Assembly: GCA_034440575.1 (NCBI GenBank)
Contig: JAOTOL010001520.1
Location: 124,001-188,000, forward strand
Source of the DNA: Imbricaverruca yamaguchii
Lineage: Eukaryota; Arthropoda; Thecostraca; Neoverrucidae
Length of the DNA: 64,000 nucleotides
Direction: 5' to 3'
Part shown: positions 1 through 12,184 of the stretch, one piece after another
Position numbering within the stretch: position 1 is the first letter of the stretch
How the letters are laid out: every line of letters starts with the position of its first letter
Position numbers and translations under genes: made by a program
Notes under the pieces: generated by a model
Databases searched by the model: none
What the model was told of the DNA's origin: nothing
The model's input: the letters and a program-made list of their open reading frames with translations, nothing else

Positions 1-1984
1 TCATCCCCAATTTCCTCTGTTTACCAACAGTCGCTATGATGCAACTGGCAAATCATCTACATCGATTGATGCCCGTTGGAAAAAAATACACTCCCACACA
101 ACCAGGTGTGACAACAAAGCCACACCACAAAAACTATACCGGAGGTGAATGCATGGATCTGCATGGTCAAGCATAGTGGGCAAGAAGATCCTAGAAATGA
201 CGGCACAATTTTACAACACTGGTCTCGCCAGCCACGGTAAAGCTCTGATGTCGTCGTCGCCAGTTTTAACTGATACTCCAGCTGCAGGGAGCCCAAGTAA
301 CTTCATGCTAACCCCACTCTAGTCACACACTTAAGCAATCTCGGTGCATGGCTGCCGCATTGTTTAAATTCTGTAGTGAGCGCCTTCTGGAAAATTGCAT
401 TCCTGATTGGTTTTGATACTCAAAACCAAAGCGATAAATACATGAATCAAGCACCTCAATCATTCAAAACCAAACACGTTTCTGGTCCATTCATTATCTC
501 ATCGGAATGACATAAAAATGTGTAATATACGATATCAAGCAATCCAACAGGCTTCTTCTAAATTCGTTCTTCTAACTTTTGTGTTACCACCCACTGCCTA
601 AAACACTAACAGAAGATCAAATGTTGGAACGTTGGTTCCCTCCTGACGAAGAGAGAACTAAGGGCAACTCCTTCATGTAGCGTGAATGATATGTTTATGT
701 ACGCAGAGCGCCGAGATGCTGGTTCGGAAACAATAACCACGCGGAGTACAATATCCCGATCTATATAAATCTTACCACCCTTGATAATTATGAACAGCCT
801 TGGTATATCCAGCCAATCCGCAGGCCTTTCGAGAGAAAAAACGCGTTCAACAAAATCTAGCAGATAGCTGATTTCGGTTTCAGAGACAAAAGCTGATAAG
901 TTTACGGTTAACGTTCATCTTGATCGGTAGATACGAAGATAGCCTGGCTTCATTAGCAACCTCATCCAATCCGTGCTCAGCTCTACGCTTGCTTCTCTTG
1001 ACCTTCACGTTCTGCAACATAACTGGGGCGGTGGACGCTGCAAACGGCTGTACAACGCACGTTGGGCACGATCCAAGTAAAAACGTGAAAAATACCGGCG
1101 GTCCAAACGCAGGGTCTTCAACAGATGTGAACATTTTCTCGATGGTCAGTCCGGAGTCTATTTCGGGGCACTCATCTAGCACGGTGAAGAACAAAGCAAA
1201 TGGGTCTCCCGCCCAGCCTTGTCACGCCATTACATGAGCCAATTACCGCGCACACTAATGACAATAGCCTCGATGTGACTGGAACAATGGCAGAAGTAAA
1301 GACCATGGTCGTGGACCGCATCGATCACAAGACCAGTCAAGGGCGCTTTTTCATGTCTGGGTTTCGACAAAGCACACACTACCCAACACACCTCGTGCAT
1401 ATACATTGCAGTGCGCGGTGTCCACATGGTATGCTCTGCATGAAACAGTAATATAGAATACCACATTGGATTCACTGGACACGAGGATTATTGTCGTTAG
1501 CACTGTGCAAAGAAGCTGTCGATCCCTACTTCATCCGAAAGTCCAAATATTTCAACGCCGAAGCTTCTCCGTTATTTACTATGAGATGCAAATGTTAGCT
1601 GAATTCAATTAAAAATAATCCTGGTCGGTAAATGTCCACGGGATTCGAGTCCAGAAAGGGCAAGAAATTTGCTCTAAAAGCTACAATTTCAAAGGCACAA
1701 GGATGTACAGAAAAAGCAAGTTTCAGTGTATGGGCAATGCTCCAGACAAAAGTGATGACAAATGTTTGTCACAAGATACGCATTTGGTTCAAACATTGCA
1801 CAGCCAATACCAACCAGGGAAAAATGGCAAGTTCATCAGACACGAAATGCAGCCGACAAGCTGATCAGACAAGGTCATATTTTGGGGGGAAATATCACTG
1901 ATTTAGCCAACTTCCATAAAAGCAGAAGACACAAAGAATCAAGAGACAAAGACACACAATTGCCTCCGGACGTAGTAAGGTTCC
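1..1984. other. Unassigned DNA, no supported gene
   Basis: No reading frame here has convincing splice sites, codon bias or a recognisable domain. Around 880-1237 both strands are open for about 100 codons. The plus frame has a short hydrophobic stretch that looks like a signal peptide, but it has no ATG at its 5' end and no recognised family. It may be intergenic or part of a long intron of a minus-strand gene. Confidence 0.4.
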
Positions 1985-2037
1985 ACTATAGTATAATTAA
2001 ACAACGGCAGAGGGTGGTTGTTTAATTACACTATAGT
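1985..2037. repeat. Inverted repeat, 21-bp arms
   Basis: The arms at 1985-2005 and 2017-2037 are reverse complements with one mismatch in 21, around an 11-base spacer. The arms are AT-rich and carry ACTATAGT and TAATTAAACAAC. It could be a small MITE relic or a transcribed hairpin. No target duplication was recognised. Confidence 0.75.
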
Positions 2038-3107
<1,070 letters not shown>

Positions 3108-3532
3108 TATGTATACATATATTTTATTCTGTATTCTCAGATTTGTAATACTTCGATTAAATGTTCCGTAGCATATGCTTGTCAATAACTGCAATTGTAT
3201 AATTGCATTGGATCGATTGTGCAAACTTTCCATTATCTAACAAAAAGACATTCAGATTCAGTTGAACTATTCCGAGTGCGCACGAGTGTTGGCTCACCCA
3301 GGGCGTGATCGGCCTGATGTTCAGCACTATGTGGACGGCCAAACTTTACTCACACGGAATATGGGAACTATCCGCGGCTTGAGCTTCATTCTGTTGCCGA
3401 AGATTTTCTGTGAAATGTCACGAGCTTTTCACAGGTGATCAGCAGATCTCACGATTCCCGCCGTCGACCGCAATAAAATTAGACGCAGACGCTTTCCTCA
3501 CAGAGTGCAACGCAGTGACAAGTCACCACTTC
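3108..3532. other. Unassigned spacer between satellites
   Basis: Apparently unique sequence between the compound microsatellite and the 110-bp minisatellite. No gene, RNA or mobile element is recognised. Confidence 0.35.
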
Positions 3533-3945
3533 TGACACCACTGGTGCGGAGAGCGCCGTCACCACCTGTGGCACCACTCTGGTGCGGAGTCTGCCGTCAC
3601 CACCTCTGACACCACTAACGCGGAGGGCGCCGTCACCGCGTACCACTGGTGCGGAGAGCGCCGTCACCACCTGTGGCACCACTCTGGTGCGGAGTCTGCC
3701 GTCACCACCTCTGACACCACTAACGCGGAGGGCGCCGTCACCACCTGTGTCACCACTGGTGAGGAGAGCGCCGTCACCACTTGTGGCACCACTCTGGTGC
3801 GGAGTCTGCCGTCACCACCTCTGACACCACTAACGCGGAGGGCGCCGTCACCACCTGTGTCACCACTGGTGCGGAGAGCGCCGTCACCACTTGTGGCACC
3901 ACTCTGGTGCGGAGTCTGCCGTCACCACCTCTGACACTGCCGGTG
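3533..3945. repeat. GC-rich minisatellite with 110-bp higher-order unit
   Basis: Subunits of 36-38 bp share the phrase GCGGAG(T/A/G)(C/G)(T/C)GCCGTCACCAC. They come in three versions in fixed order: ACCACTCTGG, ACCACTAACG and ACCACTGGTG. The first version starts at 3573, 3678, 3788 and 3898, so the spacing is 105, 110 and 110 bp, a higher-order repeat. Reading frames across the array on both strands follow from the repeat and are not taken as genes. Confidence 0.9.
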
Positions 3946-6640
3946 CCGCGAGACTCCCGCCATCAATCCCGGCAGCCCTATATGACGTATTTCCACGGCC
4001 GCGGTCGCGGGCCGTGCGTGGCCGGCGCCGGCGGTGGGTGGACTGCAGGCGCGGCCACACCCCCGACGGCGACAGGACAGAGCCGCTTCACTCGACAAGC
4101 TCACAGATGGCGGCCAGCCTCGTCTGCACTCGGCTATCGATTTTCCGGCCACACCACCCGACGAGAGCCGTGTTCGGCGGCTGCGGTCAGCGCGCGCGGC
4201 CCAGTTTGGCGTCGGGCAGGTCAGTACGTCTGCTGGGCGACGACCCGCCCACCCGCCGAGCAGCAAGCACCGGTGATCCGGCTGTTCACCCAGCCGCTCA
4301 GGCCGACGCGCAGCGCACTACAAACGAAATCGCCAGACCGGAGCAGGCCTGGCTCTCGGCCGGAACCGACCGCATCCAGCAGCAGCGACGGCGACCAGCT
4401 GCCGCCTGCGACACGGAGCAGACCACGTCAGACACTGGTGCGCTATCGCCGCCGGCCGGAAACTGATCTGCCTCCGCCGGCGGGACCCGAAGGACGTCCG
4501 GCGACGCGCCGGTGGCGACATCTGCAGATGGCGCGTTCCAGTAGTGCCTGGTCACACCGGCACTTCTTCGTATTAGGATGTGATCGCTGGCTGGTCATGG
4601 CACGCAGCCTCTCCAGTCGGTTGTGGCTTTGCGGCCGATAAAAATGGAGAGACTAAGATTTGAACCGCAAGACGGTCAGGTGGCGGGTGGCAATGCCAAA
4701 AATGGCTACTGGTCCCAGATGTACGAGATGAAATCGGCTGCGTGGGAGAAGTGTGATGTTGATGTTGATATGTCGTGCGATAGTTGATCAGCATGACGAT
4801 CTAAGCGACCTTACGAGAAAAAACAACATAGTTTAGCAGCACCCGAACACCCTTCCAATACATGCGGCGTGTTCATGAAAACGGTTCCGAAAATGAACCG
4901 CAGCATGTCTGATCAGTTGGCTTCACGTCGTTGAAATTCTAGTTCTAAAATGCCAGGCGTGTCTTTCTCCACAATAGTGAGCCGAGACCGCGCCAAACCA
5001 GCCCGATATTGACCCAACGAGACGAGCCTTTCTCCACAGTAGTGGGGAAAGGCCAGTTGAGGTCACTCCAGTGGGGATCCTGAGGTTGAGGTCATGCCTC
5101 CTCCCCTTCCTGATGGCTCGAGTTGGAGAAAATTAGCCTTTATTCATGATTTGTTGAAACCTATAAACACCTTATGTCGAAGATATTATTTTAGGCGTAG
5201 CCTAAAGTCGCACAATATCCCAAACCGATTTATATCCTGGCCTCCATCCACAAGTGGACTTAAAACCGGTTGGGTGGATCCGCCTCTGGGTTCCTTGAAA
5301 CCGCTCGATGCTCTTATCGAGTTGGAGTCAGCCGTTCGCACAGGAACTCTGAGAATTAACGTAGGTGAACGGAGGAACAGCGAAGGGCTAACGGATGACA
5401 AATGGAGGGTTAACGGACGGCCAACAAACGGGGAATGGAGGGGTAACGGACAGGTAATGGAGGGGTAACAGATTGGTATCCGAGGGGTAACGGACGACAG
5501 CTGAGGAGTGGGTAATCGTGACGGTGATTGCATGTCAGTGTAGTGACATAGAAGCTGATTGTAGCAGCGTCTCAACATCGCGACAATGAAGTCCACGTCA
5601 GGCGGACATACCGTGCGTTAGGGACTGGGCACGGATGCTTTGTGCCAGAGTGGTGGGCGATGCGGTTGTTGTCAACGATACATTTGGAAGTTCCACACTA
5701 CGATCCAGCATGTGGATCCAGATGTCACTCATCACGACAAGATTCTGCATATCCCTGGGAATGGGAGTAGTTAGCGGGGGGACAGGCGACTAGTCCCCAC
5801 TTATCGGCGCCGCTCCCCCTCCCACCCCCTCTGAGTGAAAAAAAAACGTTCCTACGAGATGTACATTCCTCCCCTTTCCCCTTGAAATGTTCAACCGAGG
5901 TACCACTCTGGGTACAAAAGGCATCAACCCAGGGGCACTCGAGGTCACCCCCTTAATATGTTTTCAGTCAGTAGAGCTCCTCCGGAGAAATGGTGCACCC
6001 TGAAAATCATCCCTTCCCCTCCATTTTTCCTGTCTTTCCTAAGCCCTGGGGCCTGAGATGAAACTTGGGATGAACCCAATGCAGTGAAGAAGGTTACATG
6101 AATACAAACAAGGGAAAATACGAACGTGATGCAATATGCAACATACAAAAGTATCCTTAGTGATGATTGTTCATAATTATGATTGGTGGAAGCTGTCCCC
6201 CTAAAGTGGACCTTAAAGAGGAAATCGATCTCATTGTGGAAATATCGTATCCCCTCTTGCTTCCTCTTAGAGGAACGACGTTCAGATCAGGCCCGATACG
6301 ATCTGGCACGCAGTGTAGACATTCTGCAATGTTATAAAATTATCTTTCACGCGCAGTGTTCATCGTTTGCGAGCTTACAAAGAGGAGCTTTTTAAACCGA
6401 TATTCTGTTTCCAGTTGCAAGCTCATAGCACTGCACAAACGCGGATTACATTCCGTCGCCCGAGACCCTGCACTCATTGTGGGCTTGCGCAACAACGGTC
6501 GTGAAATCGCAGCGCTATCGGGCGTATCTCGTGATTCAGAAGCGGTCTCGATAGCACCGCACCATTCGAGCCAGACTGTCGCCCACCCCGTCAAGCTGTG
6601 ACATCATTGTTTAGACCCGACCAGCGCGAAGGTTGCTTAC
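3946..6640. other. Unassigned, GC-rich start then mixed sequence
   Basis: The part at 3950-4530 is rich in CpG and open in several frames on both strands, typical of a GC-rich non-coding stretch. The remainder to 6640 has no supported gene. Short local repeats of the type GGGTAACGGA lie near 5400-5500. If the acidic exon at 6641-7054 is real, this stretch would be its downstream intron. Confidence 0.35.
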
Positions 6641-7054
6641 CGGAGCCATTTTCTTCCCCAGCTGGCGGCCGACGTTGGCGTGCAGCTTGCCGAACTTGGA
6701 GCTGATGCCCCGAGTCAGCTGGTACTGGTAGGAGTTGTTGTAGTGGAAGTGGTTCGGGTCGTCACACCACGTGTGTCGTTCGGCCGTCACCCCCGTCTCG
6801 TGCAAAACGGCCGTCACCTCCTCCTCCTGCACCTCTTCGACCATCTCCTCCTGCGCCTCCTCCGGCTCCTCGGGCTCGGCCTGCTCATCTTCCGGCTCAT
6901 TGTCCTCTTCCTCCGAGCCGTGCGACGAGGAGTGGGAGGAGGAGGAGGAAGACGAGGTTGAAGAGGACGAATCCTCACTCGTCAGGGAGTTCGACTCATC
7001 TACGCTTTCGGTATCCGATTCAGAGAAGAAGTCGCCATTGTTCGTGAGCTGCAT
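6641..7054 (-). CDS. Candidate first coding exon of acidic Ser/Glu-rich protein (partial)
   Basis: The minus strand is open for 138 codons from an ATG at 7054, whose context (GCCGCCAAAATGC) has A at -3. It ends at a consensus donor, CCG|GTAAGC, after base 6641, in phase 0. The peptide starts MQLTNNGDFFSESDTESVDE. Residues about 10-45 are a Ser-rich acidic tract, about 45-80 a Glu/Pro-rich tract, and the end (HTWCDDPNHFHYNN, then LTRGISSKFGKLHANVGRQL) is basic and less repetitive. I recognise no family. The acidic Ser/Glu tract resembles intrinsically disordered regions of nuclear or scaffold proteins. The frame stays open upstream of the ATG, and CGCAG|TTGG at about 7118 is a possible acceptor, so this may instead be an internal exon. 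No downstream exon was found in the window. Its low-complexity composition lowers confidence. Confidence 0.45.
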
Positions 7055-7059
7055 TTTGG

Positions 7060-8250
7060 CGGCGGCGCTGCCTCGGCCAGTGGCCGAATGCCGCGTTAAA
7101 TTATAGGCCAGGAACCAACTGCGTGAAAAACTTGTCAACGCCTCCCTCAGTCCAGATCAAGCATAGATAATCGCGAGCACATGCTCCTGGAAACCCGAAG
7201 GGTGTACACCGAGTTTCTCTCGCTCGGCCTACGACAATGCTGGTGGAACCAGACTAAGAGGGGTAGTGCCAGTCTCTTTGAAAATTGCGTATTAAATCGG
7301 CGCCGTGTAAACACAACACAACTGATATTCACGCCCGTTCGAGCAGTCCGGCACCACACTCACAAGCCGGCACCGCCATTCGCTCGCACCGCACGTACCA
7401 CTGTCACTTCTGGAAACGGTCAGACTGGCGCCGCACGCGACTCCAGGGTCACGCCGACCGGAAAAAAAAATATCACTGTCGCAGCCGCGTCCTCGCTCGG
7501 CGCCACCGGAGCCACGACCACCGGCCTCTGCCCTGGCCGGAGCCCGGACGCGACCTGACACGCCACTGGGCCCTTCGCTACGTCACTCGTCACCCGCCGC
7601 CGCAGGATCGTGCCGTCAGCCGTGGAGCACGCCGCGCCGCGCCTTCCAGTCCAGCTGGCTGAATCTGCTAGCCGCAGGCCGGAGCCCTGGCGGCCGGCTG
7701 TGGCACTACCGGGCGGCGGCGGCGGCGGCCAATGGCGCCGCCAGCCCTCTCGGTCCTGGAGGCCTCCACCCGACCTCGCGAGGTCGCCGCGGCGACGGTG
7801 CCGACCCGGCGGACCGCGCCGCCACTGTCGTATCAACACGGGCGCGGCGCGCATTTCCCCGCATTGGTGCAGTTCGCTGGGAGTATTAATAGTGGAGCAG
7901 AACGCTGCCGGAACGGACCGAGGCGGGTGTGCTGCATTGTCGGCGCGCGCGCACACACGATTGACCGGCTGTGGCCGGGCGGCAGCGGTGCGCCCCCGCC
8001 CCGCCCCACCACACCCGAGAGATGGCCTGTCAGCACAAGTCAACCAGGTGATCGCCTTGGGGCACAGCCGGGTGTCTAGGGTGCGCATGGGTGAGTAGGC
8101 GGCAGAGCGGCGCCGGAAACCGGTTGTGAGTGGGCCGACAGCCGGCAGGACGGTGCTGTCGCAGGGTCGTCCGCGCAGAGGCAGCTCGAGTTCGTGCCGC
8201 GTGTACTTGCCGACATGGTCACTGGTCGAACTGCGTCGGTAGCCATACCG
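7060..8250. promoter_or_regulatory. CpG-rich stretch, possible promoter region
   Basis: From about 7370 to 8110 the sequence is dense in CpG, with GGC and GCC runs, and open in all frames. It lies directly upstream, on the minus strand, of the candidate start at 7054. A TATAATTTAA element on the minus strand falls at about 7096-7105, some 45-50 bases before the ATG. This layout fits a promoter and 5' UTR, but nothing proves transcription. Confidence 0.3.
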
Positions 8251-9767
8251 CGGGCAGTGCCGGTCATTTCTCAGAATCGTTTGCAGCTCTCATACGGGGA
8301 CGCGTGCAATGTGCATCAGTCCCCGTCGTCACGGGCATCGCTACAAGCGATTGTGGGACTATGTAGTCATCTTCCGACAAAGTTAGATAGAATAACCCAT
8401 TTCCGCGGAAACCGTCTTTGAAGGGGCTCCTCTCGTCCAGGAAATGCTCACGGCGAAGCCCCACCCACCACTGTTCGTCTGAAAGAGGGACAATTTTTGC
8501 GCATCTGGGTAGGATCGTCCAATACATTCTGAGTGGGAGGAGGGGGCGTATCCATTAGCTATTGTGAAGGTTGTCGTCACCATCCTTCTGCTGACTCCCG
8601 CCCCCGCAGTAACAGGAAAGATCCCGTTACTGCGGCGAGGGGCGCGGCCTTGACTACGAGGGTAGCGGCCAACGCAGTGGTCCTGCTGGACCAGTCCCAA
8701 CCATTGATTTTCCATTAAAATTCGATAGATAACCTTCAAAGCATTCAGATAAAATGAACTCCGGCACTGAACAATCTGTCCATGCACTATACCAGATACC
8801 AGAGACTGCCGTGGTGTGGAGCACTGGCGACGCCGCATGCCATTCAGCAGTGGTGTAGCGACTATTGTCATGCGGGGCGGGGAAAGGGTGAGATGCAAAC
8901 GCCCCCAACTTCAGCTGTTTACTCGAGCTCGAGCTGTTTACCATGTGAATAATCGTAGTTAACAGGGGCGGCGCATTATAGGAACGGACAGTCCCTGCCC
9001 TAAATACGAATTCCTGTATGAACCCCATGGAATTCCTGTATACATGTTAAATCATGAATCTAAAATTAGTGTTTGCCACCGCCCATGCTAACTGAAATCG
9101 GATAACAGACAACCTAAGACCACAGCGTCCACCACGTTTGGGGCAGAGACGGATCGAATGTTTTCACGGGGGCACTCATTTGGATGGGCACCACTGCGAA
9201 AGTATCGAGAGACGCGCCGATATATAAACGGGGCGCAGAACAGCACACTAGAGGATATTGAGTGGGAAATTTTTCCAGAGGGAGTCTTTTCCTTTTAAAT
9301 GTGCACCTATTCCTCTGAAGGGAGGGGCCATACCACCAGTGGCGTCCACGGGGAGGGGCCACGCTAGCAGTAACTTCCACATGAGAGTGAGGGGCCACGT
9401 CAGCAGTGCTCCTCAGATGACCCTGGAGTCGGGATGACGGCCGGGAGATGGCTGGGTTCTGGCGATGGCGGCCAACTGGTGGCCCTCAAACTTTGGAAAG
9501 GGAGAACAGTGCGGGGAAGCGGGTAGCCCCAACTCGATAGCCTGCTCTCCAATGTGTTTTCTCACAGGATTGCCATAGTACAACGGCTATATCAGGAGAC
9601 GAAGCTTAAACATATTTATTAAGCGAAGGCCCGTCTGCTGGGTCCTCTTGGCATACCCGGCTCGCCTTTCTCGCAAACCGCTCACAATGTGGTCCCAAAG
9701 CAACGATCCAGCGATTCGCCGAGTGGAAAAGTGAAATTCGCATCAGCTTTGATGATACCTTCGGTTC
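8251..9767. other. Unassigned DNA
   Basis: No convincing exon, RNA or repeat is recognised. Open frames of 60-170 codons on both strands overlap each other and lack matching splice sites or conserved motifs. Confidence 0.35.
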
Positions 9768-9961
9768 TTTTATGACCACAACGATGCTAGGTCAACCATT
9801 ACGACCATTATGACCACAACGACGCTAGGTCATATAGCGTCGCCAACATTTCACGCCGGTTGGTCGCAGGTGGACTCGGTAATGCCGCCGGTTGCAAGAT
9901 TCGAACCCACAATCTTACGAACAATAGTCCAACACCCTACCGACTGAGCTACCGCGGCCCC
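9768..9961 (-). mobile_element. tRNA-derived SINE-like copy 1
   Basis: Read on the minus strand, the element begins with a tRNA-like head. An A box (TAGCTCAGTCGGTAG) lies at 9938-9952 and a B box (GGGTTCGAATC) at 9898-9908, about 30 bases apart. The head resembles tRNA-Lys, but its anticodon, T and acceptor stems do not pair properly, so it is not a tRNA gene. It is followed by a core, about 9829-9866, containing GGCGTGAAATGTTGGCGACG. The same core follows the tRNA-like head at 26118-26155, which argues for a shared SINE family. The tail holds two copies of TGACCACAACGAYGCTAGGT in the plus strand. Confidence 0.75.
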
Positions 9962-10168
9962 TCGCATCAGCTTCGAAGGACCGCACTACGCAGTCTTGCG
10001 ACGGATGACGTCACGTACACGTCATCGGTCGATTTGCATTCCTCACTTAGTCATCACACACACACTGCACGCGTATTCGCATTTTGCAGCGGACCCGTCT
10101 TTTTCAGCGAAGGTATCCAAAACCCGGCCTAGGGCTGGACAACCGCTAACCGCGGCCACAGCAGTGAA
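9962..10168. other. Short unassigned spacer
   Basis: Nothing recognised between the SINE-like head and the ACGTG repeat. Confidence 0.3.
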
Positions 10169-10213
10169 ACACGTGTTAAACGTGTTAAACGTGCTACACG
10201 TGTCACACGTGAC
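10169..10213. promoter_or_regulatory. Five ACGTG motifs at exact 9-bp spacing
   Basis: ACGTG starts at 10171, 10180, 10189, 10198 and 10207, always nine bases apart. Three of the five are full CACGTG palindromes. The core matches E-boxes bound by bHLH factors and hypoxia-response half sites. It is either a five-unit 9-bp microsatellite or a homotypic binding cluster. No adjacent start site is known. Confidence 0.6.
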
Positions 10214-11688
10214 CAGGACACGTCTACACCGCAAAACTAACTCACCGTTTGACGTAAATACAGGTTGAGTCACGAGATATCAACTGCTAGTTCAGCAGCA
10301 GTCGTGCTGCGAGTACGTCACGAGTCTTTCTCGCACACGAGGCCCCTGCTCAACTCTGGTACAAACTGTACCAAACTACGAAAGTGTGGTGCCAAATTGT
10401 ACCGACACGCGCTTCGGTATTCCCGCGCGCTCTACAGCACCGGCCGCTTCTCCGCAGTCACCAGCTACCACGAACAGCCGGCTTTGACGCGACGAAGGCC
10501 GTGCTGCGGCCGGAAACGGGGTGGCTGGACGAGCAGCTGAAAACTCACAAGTCCCTCAACTCGTGGCAACTTGTGTCTCGTCAGTCAACACGGCAGTTGG
10601 TCCTTGACAAACAACGAATCAGCCGTGTACGCTCCGACGCCCGGTGTACGTACGTCGGAGACAGAAACTGCACGGGCGAGTTGACACTCAACTAACACTG
10701 ACCCGGGGGGTCAGTGGGGAAGAGGAGGCGGTGGGCGCGGAGCTGGAGCAAGGTGGGTGGAGTTGGCCGTCGAGTGTTGCCAGAGGTATCAACCGGGACA
10801 CCGTCGGACGGCACGAGCTGCGCTTGGCACTCGCCAACACAACAGCAGACGGCCGGGGACATCCGTATCTCTAGAGATGCACCCGACGGCCTGAGCAGTG
10901 AATATTCAGACGGCCTGGGCAGTGCATATCCCGACGGCCTGGACAGTGAACATCCCGACAATCTGGACTTGGGACGATCCAACACGACCCAGCACGTTCA
11001 GGGTGATCCGATGAACCACGGCCTGATGCGAGCACGAGGACCTGGAATCATGTGCACGGCCCGACAATGGAAGCTCAGCGGAAATGAGCGAAACATAAAC
11101 AACCGGGCGGCACTGTAAACGCAATGTCAGTTGGCGCTGATGACCGTACCCCTGCAGCACTGTGTCGGACCACTGCGTCTTGCCTGCTGAAGCCGCGTTT
11201 CGTGGACAAACGTGACGCCGATCGATGGCGCCCCTGCCGCGTCCGCGCAGTGACGACATCGGACCGTTACACACTAGCCACGTGGCGCTCCCGGACACAA
11301 CACGAGACGGCGGCCGCCCTCTGAACCCGCCGCCAACTAAAACGGCGCCAGGTGCCGTCCACCGGAGCGGCGGCGGAAACACGGCGGGAACACGACCGAC
11401 ACCGCCGGCCACGGAGGTCATGTGACGGGCCAACCGTGTGGCGTGCGGGAGCGGTCGGCGGCGGCCGGAGCGGCGCCAACAACAGCGCCAACAACACCAC
11501 GACGGTGGCAGAACACAGCCGCCGCCCTGTACTGCGGAGAATCCGGCCCGCGGTGTAGCCGACGCCGTACGCCACACCACGGTGGAAGCTGTGCAACTAC
11601 AGTGCACAATACCAGCGCAATATCCACTCCTGTCAAATTACACTGTCCGTGGGCAAATGTAATTTAGTCCACGTTTTTACAAAAACAA
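10214..11688. other. Unassigned, partly CpG-rich
   Basis: No supported gene. At 10875-10960 a phrase of the type GACGGCCTG(G/A)(G/A)CAGTG recurs about four times at roughly 24-bp spacing, a small degenerate tandem repeat. From 11120 to 11620 the sequence is CpG-rich and open in several frames, with no splice pattern I trust. Confidence 0.35.
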
Positions 11689-11692
11689 TGTA

Positions 11693-11694
<2 letters not shown>

Positions 11695-11781
<87 letters not shown>

Positions 11782-11797
11782 ACATATATATATATTT
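11695..11797. repeat. (TA)n microsatellite
   Basis: A long TA dinucleotide run with a few interruptions. Reading frames of Ile-Tyr repeats over it are artefacts. Confidence 0.95.
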
Positions 11798-11813
11798 GTT
11801 GAAGATATCGCCC

Positions 11814-11870
11814 GTGTTTGTGGTGCTAGGACCGGATATCGTAGGTACCCGGTCCTAGCACCACAAACAC
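11814..11870. repeat. Perfect hairpin with 22-bp arms
   Basis: The arms at 11814-11835 and 11849-11870 are perfect reverse complements around a 13-base loop. Each arm contains GGTGCTAGGACCGG or its complement. It sits just after the (TA)n tract. Possible origins are a small foldback element or a transcribed hairpin. No target duplication is evident. Confidence 0.9.
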
Positions 11871-12146
11871 CGCAGCGTCAGCGGCGCCACTGCAGCACTG
11901 AGCGACTGCGGCGCCAGTGTCAAGGTCAGACGCGCAGTTCCAATCCAACATCTGACGCCACGCACAGTCGCCGTCCAAGGCCAAGGTCGGGATCCAACCG
12001 GATCTCAAACGGTGATCCCTGCAGGATTAATGTCCCAGCCCAGTGCCAGGTACTCCACCAGTTTTACATATAGTTTACAATGCCGGAGCTGTGCCTCACC
12101 GTACTGTGTGGCCCATCGACCGCCTTTAAGCCCCGCATTATTTGTG

Positions 12147-12184
<38 letters not shown>

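Noticed and set aside
920..1237. Secreted peptide gene suggested by a hydrophobic segment
   Set aside because: No ATG at the 5' end, no splice support and an equally open opposite strand.
9890..9961. Functional tRNA gene on the minus strand
   Set aside because: A and B boxes are good, but the anticodon, T and acceptor stems do not pair, and the sequence continues into a repeated core.
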